Below the pieces are notes generated by a model. That model made no database searches, was not told where the DNA came from, and saw nothing but the letters and a program-made list of their open reading frames with translations. A program made the position numbers and the translations under genes. Below are positions 30,548 to 35,728 of a stretch of DNA of 35,728 nucleotides, in pieces. Position 1 is the stretch's first letter; each line of letters begins with the position of its first letter. Source of the stretch: Phycisphaerae bacterium (GTDB lineage: Bacteria > Planctomycetota > Phycisphaerae > Tepidisphaerales > Tepidisphaeraceae); contig JAICIO010000057.1 in assembly GCA_025924315.1 (NCBI GenBank), positions 1 through 35,728 of the forward strand, read 5' to 3'.

Positions 30548-32797
30548 GCTTCCCAGAACTTCCGCATCGAGGGTCTCGAAACGCGCACTCTTTTCGCGGC
30601 GATGCCGACGTCCTATACCGGCGTGAGCTTTGAGGTCGGCCGCCTCGTCGCCGATCCGACGCGCAATCTCGTCTACGTCACCGATAAAACAAACAGCCGC
30701 GTGTTGGCGGTGGACACTACGCTTGGCCGGACCGTCACGAGTCGCAAACTCGGCGGGGTCCCGTTTGGGCTGGCGCTGTCGGCCAATGCGGATCGATTGT
30801 TCGTTTCAGAGCCGGGGACGTTCAAGGTCGAGGTGTATTCCCTTCCGAATCTAAATCTGCTCAAGACGCTGAACCTCGGCTACGCGGCGAACAACATCGC
30901 GGTCGGGGCGAACGACAAGCTGTATTACGTCGGCGGCGGCGCGCCCGGGTCGTCGATCGTCGAAGTGGATGCGGAAACCGGCACGGGCTTCCGCGGGGTG
31001 GGTGGGAGTTATTATTCCCCGCTGCTTCATACCAGCGCCGACGGAACGAAGATGTATGTGCGCGAGACCGGCCTGAGCGGCGCAGGCGGAGGCGTCGATG
31101 AGTACGACGTGAGCGGCGCGATCACCGCGGCGAAGACACATACTTACGCGGCACCATTAGAGAACAGCATCGACTTTACGGTGGATGAACAACATCGTCG
31201 CCTTTACACGGCCGACGGAGGCGTGTACGGCGTGGGTGTCACGAACATGGACACGAATGCCGAAGCGGTGTGGTCGTACGGGGCGCCCTACTCGGCCGCG
31301 GTCGCCACACTCCCCAGCGGGTCGCTCGTTTACGGCGCATCCTATTACGACGGCGTCTTCGAATTCGATAAAGCGACCGGAACAAAGCTGAACAATTACT
31401 TCAGCAACGATACTTATGCGATCATGCACGAAGGGATGAAGATCACTCCCAACGGGCATCTGTTGCTTGGCGAGAACTATTGGACCGGCACGTCGGCGGG
31501 ATATCTTTATCGCCTCAGTTCGATTGGAACGTCATCGGTTGTGGTCGACGATGTGCCGGTCGCGCGCTTCACGGACACCGCCGGATCAAATGGCCTGTTC
31601 TCCTTCGATGCGAGCACTTCGGAGGCATACAAATCGAACGAGACGATCACCAAATACGACTGGAACTTCGGCGACGGCTCGACGGCGAGCGGCGTGAATG
31701 CTTCGCACACCTTCGCGGCCGGCACCCACACCGTTACGCTGACCGTCACGAGTTCATCCGGGTTGACTGACGATTTCGTTGCGCAGGTTCAGGTGGGCGC
31801 GGTGGGCTCGGGCGGATCGATCGCCGGCACCGTTTACAACGACGCGAACGGAAACGCCAAGCGCGACAGCGGCGAAGTTGGTGTCGGCAACATCACGGTC
31901 TACAACGACGCAAACAACAACAGCAAACTCGACAGCGGCGAGAAGACGACCGTGACGGATGCAAACGGCGCGTACACGCTGAGCGGTCTCTCCGCCGGCC
32001 CGTACAAGATCCGCGAGATCCTGCAGTCCGGCTGGTCGCAGACGACGCCGGCGAACAACTACGGTTGGACGATTTCGCTGGCGAGTAATCAGAATCTCGG
32101 CGGCAAGGATTTCGGCACGCGGCAAAGCATCGTCGGGACGGGTGGATCGATCGCCGGAATGGTCTGGAACGATCTCGACGGCGATGGCGTGAAGGATTCG
32201 AACGAAGTCGGCGTCGCGAACATCACGGTTTACAACGACGCCAACAACAACAGCAAGCTCGATAGCGGTGAGAAGACGACGATCACCGACGCGACGGGTG
32301 CTTACAAGCTGAGCAACCTGTCCGCCGGTTCGTACAAGATCCGCGAGGTGCTGCAATCCGGTTGGAGTCAGACGACACCCGCGAACAATTATGGTTGGAC
32401 GATCTCGCTCGCGACGAATCAGAACCTCACCGGCAAGAACTTCGGCACAAAGCAATCGGTCGTCGCCGCCGGTGGAAAGATCAGCGGAACGATCTTTAAC
32501 GACCTCGATGGCGATGGCGTGAAAGACAGCAACGAAATCGGCGTCGGCTCCGGCTGGATGGTTTACATCGATCTCGACAATGATTCGGTGCATGATTCGA
32601 ACGAACTCTTCACGACAACCGACAGCAACGGCGACTGGACGCTGAGCGGTCTGGCGGCGGGAACGTACAAAGTGCGGCAAGTTCTGCAAACTGGTTGGAA
32701 GCAGACCACGCCGACGAACAACTACGGCCTGAACGTTACGCTTTCGACGAATCAATCGGTGAGCGGGAAACTCTTCGGCTCGAAGCAAATCGCTTAA
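30545..32797 (+). CDS. Secreted surface protein: LEPR-XLL-like, propeller, PKD, three SdrD-B units
   Basis: This protein of about 750 residues starts with RIEGLETRTLFAA, which resembles the LEPR-XLL N-terminal motif of planctomycete extracellular proteins. A beta-propeller-like region follows (LVYVTDKTNSRVLAVD, RLFVSEPG, LYYVGGGAPG), then a PKD domain (ITKYDWNFGDGSTASG...HTVTLTVTSSSG). Last come three SdrD-B-like units of 110 residues each, with GTVYNDANGNAKRDSGE-type calcium-binding loops and AGPYKIREILQSGW. I prefer the TTG at 30545, because AGGAGG lies 5 nt upstream; the in-frame ATG at 30488 has no such box. The role is probably adhesion or an outer-surface structure. The stop overlaps the convergent gene's stop by three bases (32795-32797 against 32794-32796). 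Confidence 0.85.
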   Translation: MASQNFRIEGLETRTLFAAMPTSYTGVSFEVGRLVADPTRNLVYVTDKTNSRVLAVDTTLGRTVTSRKLGGVPFGLALSANADRLFVSEPGTFKVEVYSLPNLNLLKTLNLGYAANNIAVGANDKLYYVGGGAPGSSIVEVDAETGTGFRGVGGSYYSPLLHTSADGTKMYVRETGLSGAGGGVDEYDVSGAITAAKTHTYAAPLENSIDFTVDEQHRRLYTADGGVYGVGVTNMDTNAEAVWSYGAPYSAAVATLPSGSLVYGASYYDGVFEFDKATGTKLNNYFSNDTYAIMHEGMKITPNGHLLLGENYWTGTSAGYLYRLSSIGTSSVVVDDVPVARFTDTAGSNGLFSFDASTSEAYKSNETITKYDWNFGDGSTASGVNASHTFAAGTHTVTLTVTSSSGLTDDFVAQVQVGAVGSGGSIAGTVYNDANGNAKRDSGEVGVGNITVYNDANNNSKLDSGEKTTVTDANGAYTLSGLSAGPYKIREILQSGWSQTTPANNYGWTISLASNQNLGGKDFGTRQSIVGTGGSIAGMVWNDLDGDGVKDSNEVGVANITVYNDANNNSKLDSGEKTTITDATGAYKLSNLSAGSYKIREVLQSGWSQTTPANNYGWTISLATNQNLTGKNFGTKQSVVAAGGKISGTIFNDLDGDGVKDSNEIGVGSGWMVYIDLDNDSVHDSNELFTTTDSNGDWTLSGLAAGTYKVRQVLQTGWKQTTPTNNYGLNVTLSTNQSVSGKLFGSKQIA
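31811..32794 (+). repeat. Three tandem 330-nt coding repeats (SdrD-B units)
   Basis: The units start at about 31811, 32141 and 32471, a period of exactly 330 nt or 110 codons. Units 1 and 2 are closest (NITVYNDANNNSKLDSGEKT is identical in both); unit 3 is more diverged in the middle. The exact period suggests duplication within the gene. Confidence 0.85.
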
Positions 32798-33660
32798 CGA
32801 TCGTTCGCGACCGAAAAAACGGCGGCCGGTGTTCCGCACTCGGGGCATCGGCCGCTTTCATTTCCGGTGAGGTCGTAGCCGCAGGTTTTGCAGCGTGGTG
32901 CGGTGTTCGTCAACGGTCTTGCTGGTTTTACTAAAATTACAATCCATAGCGCGAGACTGATCGCGATTGCGAGCAGTCCCCAGCCGGCGGAGTCATCCTG
33001 GAAGAAATCGAACATCGCGCGGCGCGGATTTGGGCCGATCAAGGCGAGCGTCGTCGAAACAATCGCAATCGCGAGAAGATCGATGGCCCATGTCATTAGC
33101 GGCTTCTGCACGACACCCGCGCGATCAATTACCATTGCGCAGAAAATCACCAGCCACGCGATGTAACCGACGATCGACAGAATGCGCCGAACGATCGTGA
33201 GAGTGCCGAATAATCCGCTGTTCGGATCCGGCATGTTTCCGATACGCGGATCGTCGAAGTACGGTGAGACGTCGCTCCACGTTTCGCCGTGGAAGCTGAG
33301 TAGCGCTCGGCCGGGAATGCTGGGATTAGCGCTGCTCGGATCGGTGAAAATCGCTGCCGTCGTCGAGCCATCCTGCGTTGTTGGAAAAGGCCGACCTTCG
33401 TTGAATTTCAATTCGGCGTCGCGAATCCTCGGTTCATGTCCGCTTCGACATAGTTGATAGAAAAAGCTGCGCGCGTGGTTCTCAGCGGCGGCGTTCGCGC
33501 TGACTTTCACGTTCCAATCGAGCTGCGCCGCAACGGTCTGCGCTTGAAAGCGCGAATTGCTCCAGGTCTGAACGACTGAAAAGGCTGTCAGAAGAATGAA
33601 GACGATGAACCAGAAAATCAGGCGCGGACGAAGGGATTGCTTGACCGGTGCACCAGGCAT
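32794..33660 (-). CDS. Membrane protein with C-terminal zinc ribbon, paralogue A
   Basis: This 288-residue protein has one N-terminal helix (LIFWFIVFILLTAFSVV) and an extracytoplasmic part containing LKFNEGRPFPTTQDGSTTAA. Three hydrophobic segments follow, and the protein ends in a zinc ribbon, CKTCGYDLTGN then CPECG. This tail is frequent in planctomycetes; the function is unknown. It is a paralogue of the gene just upstream on the same strand (shared RPFPTTQ.GS, W.DV..., membrane layout, zinc tail). The ATG at 33660 aligns with the paralogue's start; the frame is open to 33720, but those codons come from a repeat arm. Its stop overlaps the stop of the convergent surface-protein gene. Confidence 0.82.
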   Translation of the reverse strand: MPGAPVKQSLRPRLIFWFIVFILLTAFSVVQTWSNSRFQAQTVAAQLDWNVKVSANAAAENHARSFFYQLCRSGHEPRIRDAELKFNEGRPFPTTQDGSTTAAIFTDPSSANPSIPGRALLSFHGETWSDVSPYFDDPRIGNMPDPNSGLFGTLTIVRRILSIVGYIAWLVIFCAMVIDRAGVVQKPLMTWAIDLLAIAIVSTTLALIGPNPRRAMFDFFQDDSAGWGLLAIAISLALWIVILVKPARPLTNTAPRCKTCGYDLTGNESGRCPECGTPAAVFSVANDR

Positions 33661-33696
33661 CGTCACGCACGGTAACACCGATTTGCGCACGACGAA

Positions 33697-33725
33697 AATA
33701 ACCGGTGCGTTGAAGCGCACCCTAT
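33697..33725. repeat. Single repeat arm, GTAGGGTGCGCTTCAGCGC family
   Basis: AATAACCGGTGCGTTGAAGC and the following bases match one arm of the family at 35647-35724, but no partner arm is visible nearby. It fills the 61-nt gap between the two zinc-ribbon paralogues and provides the TAG stop of the upstream one. Confidence 0.75.
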
Positions 33726-34537
33726 GCGATCGCTGTCACCGTCTCGCCACATTCGGGACAGACGCCGCTTCGATTACCGGTGAGGTTGTAGCCACAGCTC
33801 GCGCAGCGCGGGAACGGCGCATTTCTTTCGCGCGATCGGCGGATAGCAAACACCAATGCGACGAAACTGGCCGGAATCATGAGCCATCCCCATGCCGCCG
33901 CCGAATCGCCTCGGAAAAAACGGTATAGCGCATCGCGCGGGTAGGGGCCAAGCAGCGCGAGCGCTGTCGCGAAGATCGCAAGCATCAACAGATCGATGGC
34001 CAGCGGGGTGTGGCGCTCCGACGGCCGGTTGTACATAGCACCGATCAACGTTGAGAAAACAAACGGCCACACGATGTAGCCGATCGCGTACGCCAGGCTT
34101 CGAGCGAGATTAATCCTTCGTATGACAGCCGGCGTTCCGGGAAATGGATACATGGGCGTGGTGACGTCGATCCAGCGCGTCCCTTCATACCTGAGCAATG
34201 CGGTGCCTCCGCTCGCTGGGTCTGTGTAAACCAATGCGGCGATCGAGCCCGCCTGCGTGGTAGGAAACGGTCGTCCGCCGTTGAGCGCGACTTCTGCGTC
34301 GCGGACCGTTGCTTGCCTTCCCAATTGCGCTCGCGCATACACAGATTCTGCGACGACCTCCGCCTGGTCATCCTTGAGCCGTTGTTGCTGAATCGCATTC
34401 AACTGTGCGAGCACAAGCCTGTTATATTTCCGATACAGCTGCACCTGAAAGATGCCAAAGCCGACGATCAGCAGTGCAACGAAAAACCAAATGATGATCC
34501 GCAGTAGAACGGATCGATTGGCGTGTGAAGAAGGCAT
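33722..34537 (-). CDS. Membrane protein with C-terminal zinc ribbon, paralogue B
   Basis: This is a 271-residue paralogue of the gene at 32794-33660. It has an N-terminal helix (IIIWFFVALLIVGFGIF) and a region VALNGGRPFPTTQAGSIAAL that matches paralogue A. Three more hydrophobic segments follow, then the zinc ribbon CASCGYNLTGNRSG then CPECG. The tandem arrangement and equal layout indicate a local duplication. The function is unknown; the zinc tail might bind a partner or nucleic acid, which is inference. The ATG at 34537 is the only good start. Its stop TAG (33722-33724) lies inside a repeat arm. A strong hairpin followed by T residues lies about 45 nt upstream on the same strand, so its expression may depend on read-through. 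Confidence 0.82.
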   Translation of the reverse strand: MPSSHANRSVLLRIIIWFFVALLIVGFGIFQVQLYRKYNRLVLAQLNAIQQQRLKDDQAEVVAESVYARAQLGRQATVRDAEVALNGGRPFPTTQAGSIAALVYTDPASGGTALLRYEGTRWIDVTTPMYPFPGTPAVIRRINLARSLAYAIGYIVWPFVFSTLIGAMYNRPSERHTPLAIDLLMLAIFATALALLGPYPRDALYRFFRGDSAAAWGWLMIPASFVALVFAIRRSRERNAPFPRCASCGYNLTGNRSGVCPECGETVTAIA

Positions 34538-34582
34538 GCGGCGGGGAATCTATCGCGCGTTACGTTAACTCCGCACGCGCAT

Positions 34583-34619
34583 AAAAAAAGAGGCCGGTGC
34601 TCGCCGTTACACCGGCCTC
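34583..34619 (-). terminator. Rho-independent terminator on the minus strand
   Basis: Read on the minus strand, GAGGCCGGTG pairs perfectly with CACCGGCCTC around a 10-nt loop (34590-34619), and seven T residues follow directly (complement of A 34583-34589). It points towards the zinc-ribbon gene starting at 34537. It would end any RNA started between 34620 and 34913 on this strand: either a small RNA or an attenuated leader. Confidence 0.85.
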
Positions 34620-34690
34620 CAAATCAGGCTGCCCGACCATAACGGTCGGAGACCCACAGCCATGTTCTTGTTATCGGTACACGTTGTGGA
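34620..34690 (-). ncRNA. Candidate structured RNA or attenuator leader
   Basis: Just upstream of the terminator on the minus strand is a compact fold. CCGACC (complement of 34644-34649) pairs with GGTCGG (complement of 34633-34638), and an outer GGCTG/CAGCC pair (34627-34631 with 34657-34661) closes it, with an asymmetric bulge TGGGTCT. I do not recognise it as a known riboswitch class. The transcript start is not visible. Together with the terminator it looks like either a short sRNA or a 5' leader controlling paralogue B. Confidence 0.4.
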
Positions 34691-34913
34691 AAACTTTATT
34701 CTAATTTTGCAGGATCAATATGGACTTGCGGTCAAAACCGCAAAGTTTCTCCGGCTTAACGCGCTATAGCTCACACAACGCAAATCCCTCCTGCAAATCC
34801 GCGGGATTCCTTTGCTTCCCATACGTCTGAGGTCTACTTTGACTGGTCGTTCCTTTCGTGGGTGGCGCGGTCGGCTCGCCCGGCGGCGCTCTGGTGTGAA
34901 AGTTGAGTGAGCT

Positions 34914-35204
34914 GTGAACGCAGTCGTTATTGCGTGGGATGCGGTTGTCGCGCCGTCGGCACATCAAGTCTCCAGCGAGCTGGGAGACGAAGTCGTCATT
35001 CTCCACGTGGACAATGGAATCTATCACGGCCTCGATGCCATCGGCGCGCGCATCTGGAATTTGATAAACGAGCGTCGCACGCTCGCACAGATCCGCGACG
35101 CGATTTTGAACGAATACGACGTGACGCGCGAGCGCTGCGAGGCGGACCTTCAATCGCTTCTGCAAGAATTGATCGACAAGGGCTTGGCCGAGATCGTGCC
35201 ATGA
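34914..35204 (+). CDS. PqqD-like protein (lasso-type B1, RiPP recognition element)
   Basis: This 96-residue PqqD-family protein has the typical order: a beta-rich start with DEVVILHVDNGIYHGLDAIG, then ARIWNLINERRTLAQIRDAI, then the winged-helix part EADLQSLLQELIDKGLAEI. In RiPP pathways such domains bind the leader of the precursor peptide and hand it to the protease or cyclase. The start is a GTG at 34914 with a weak GAG upstream. Its stop overlaps the ATG of the next gene (ATGA), whose product is a B2-type protease, so this is a B1-B2 pair of the lasso-peptide kind. No precursor gene is evident upstream. In many genomes such pairs exist without a recognisable precursor. Confidence 0.9.
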   Translation: MNAVVIAWDAVVAPSAHQVSSELGDEVVILHVDNGIYHGLDAIGARIWNLINERRTLAQIRDAILNEYDVTRERCEADLQSLLQELIDKGLAEIVP

Positions 35205-35626
35205 AGCTGTTGGCGAATTTTCGTCGCATGCCGCCAGCTGAGAAACGCTTGGCGCTGCAATGCTTCGTGATCGTGTGGCTCGTGCGAATCGGACTGTGGA
35301 CGCTTCCGCTAAAGCTCGTGCGGCGATGGGTGGATGGAGGCAAACGGAATTTGAATCAGTCGCTCGAGGCAGCGTCTATCGCGCGATTGAGCGGGATGAT
35401 TGAATTTGTAAGCCGTCGCGTGTTGTGCGCAACGTGTCTCACGCAGGCTTTGGCGCTTCAAGCAATGCTCGCGCGGCGCGGAACGGAAACATCGCTGCGT
35501 CTCGGTGTGACGCGCGACGATCGCGGGCGCTTTCGAGCGCACGCATGGTTGGAACAAAACGGCGCCGTGTTGATCGGCGGCGAAGAAGCGGTCGCGGGCG
35601 GATTCGTGCCGCTGCCGCAGTGCTGA
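35201..35626 (+). CDS. Lasso peptide biosynthesis B2-type transglutaminase-like protease
   Basis: This 141-residue protein of the B2 family (transglutaminase-like cysteine protease that removes the leader peptide) has the catalytic Cys in CATCLTQALALQAMLARRG and the His in FRAHAWLEQNG; the acidic partner is probably in the following GGEEAVAGGF strand, where the usual Asp is not obvious. The N-terminal part contains a hydrophobic stretch (ALQCFVIVWLVRIGLWTL). The ATG at 35201 overlaps the B1 stop, so translation is coupled. The gene ends 20 nt before a perfect inverted repeat at the window edge. A lasso cyclase (asparagine-synthetase-like) would be expected nearby, outside the window, if the pathway is complete. 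Confidence 0.88.
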   Translation: MKLLANFRRMPPAEKRLALQCFVIVWLVRIGLWTLPLKLVRRWVDGGKRNLNQSLEAASIARLSGMIEFVSRRVLCATCLTQALALQAMLARRGTETSLRLGVTRDDRGRFRAHAWLEQNGAVLIGGEEAVAGGFVPLPQC

Positions 35627-35646
35627 TGTTTGTGGGTGATTGTGTT

Positions 35647-35724
35647 CGTAGGGTGCGCTTCAGCGCACCGGTTATTCGCCTTTCGAACGGGAGAAATAAC
35701 CGGTGCGCTGAAGCGCACCCTACG
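35647..35724. repeat. Perfect inverted repeat, GTAGGGTGCGCTTCAGCGC family
   Basis: The arms 35647-35676 and 35695-35724 are perfect inverted copies over 30 nt with an 18-nt loop. Each arm contains GGTGCGCTTCAGCGCACC, itself a hairpin. It is the reference copy for the units at 29115-29192 and the single arm at 33697-33725. Confidence 0.95.
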
Positions 35725-35728
35725 AGAA

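Larger units (their letters stand above)
34538..34913. other. Divergent intergenic region before the lasso-type genes
   Basis: Besides the terminator and candidate RNA, this stretch has a small perfect hairpin, TTGCGGT (34726-34732) and ACCGCAA (34737-34743), which might be an operator. A 36-residue plus-strand ORF at 34720-34830 (MDLRSKPQSFSGLTRYSSHN onward) has AGGA 5 nt before its ATG, but no homology I can name. The base composition is lower in GC than the flanking genes, as for a promoter region. Confidence 0.5.

Noticed and set aside
34726-34743. TTGCGGT/ACCGCAA hairpin as a terminator
   Set aside because: The stem is only 7 bp and no T-run follows on either strand; an operator is equally possible.
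34662-34769. Plus-strand ORF of 35 codons (MFLLSVHVVENF onward) as the lasso precursor
   Set aside because: It overlaps the structured RNA region, lacks a ribosome site and does not show the leader pattern.
34764-35165. Minus-strand frame opposite the PqqD-like gene, considered as a peptide precursor
   Set aside because: It is antisense to a clear PqqD domain and has no leader-like motif.

Overview
The window looks like chromosomal DNA of a planctomycete, most plausibly from the Phycisphaerae/Tepidisphaerales side of the phylum. The clues are high GC, the MoxR/DUF58/BatA-type/VWA cluster followed by a very long Gln-rich coiled-coil membrane protein, a secreted protein with a LEPR-XLL-like N-terminus and SdrD-B repeats, an NPCBM-domain protein, a DUF6785-like transporter-sized protein, and two paralogues ending in the planctomycete-type zinc ribbon CxxCGYDLTGN...CPECG. 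No rRNA, tRNA, CRISPR array, transposase or integrase was seen.

Layout. 324-1574 (-): GT87/DUF2029-like membrane protein. 1770-2387 (+): NrdR. 2517-4412 (+): lipoprotein with a FlgI-like frame and a central HEAT segment. 4544-8353 (+): SMC. 8380-9207 (+): unknown membrane-anchored protein. 9240-11345 (-): large polytopic membrane protein. 11959-12525 (-) and 12745-13533 (+): a divergent TetR regulator and MddA-like methanethiol S-methyltransferase. 13655-13945 (-): small unknown. 14278-15087 (-): MutM. 15258-27884 (+): a long co-directional run of MoxR ATPase, small conserved protein, DUF58, BatA-like VWA protein, methionine aminopeptidase, a second VWA protein and a 1400-residue Gln-rich coiled-coil protein. 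28005-30469 (+): secreted prenyltransferase-fold repeat protein coupled to an NPCBM protein. 30545-32797 (+): surface protein with propeller, PKD and three SdrD-B units. 32794-33660 and 33722-34537 (-): tandem zinc-ribbon membrane paralogues, preceded by a strong hairpin-plus-T-run. 34914-35626 (+): PqqD-like B1 and transglutaminase-like B2 lasso-type proteins in ATGA overlap, at the edge of the window.

The most striking feature is a dense set of interspersed inverted repeats, each built of two 20-35 nt arms facing each other. At least ten unrelated sequence families occur in 35.7 kb. They fill most intergenic gaps longer than about 80 nt, sometimes nest inside each other, and several lie inside reading frames without breaking them: in the SMC hinge, in DUF58 next to the VWA metal site, in the DUF6785-like protein, in the second VWA protein, between the start and the hydrophobic core of the NPCBM signal peptide, and at the N-terminus of the BatA-like protein. 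Two copies of one family in two unrelated genes are read in the same frame and orientation. This resembles the coding palindromic elements known from Rickettsia (RPE), but with many families at once.

Functionally, the central run resembles the MoxR-AAA/VWA systems linked to assembly or quality control of envelope proteins. The lipoprotein, secreted and surface proteins fit a genome that invests heavily in its envelope. All functions are inferred from sequence motifs by eye; no database search was possible.
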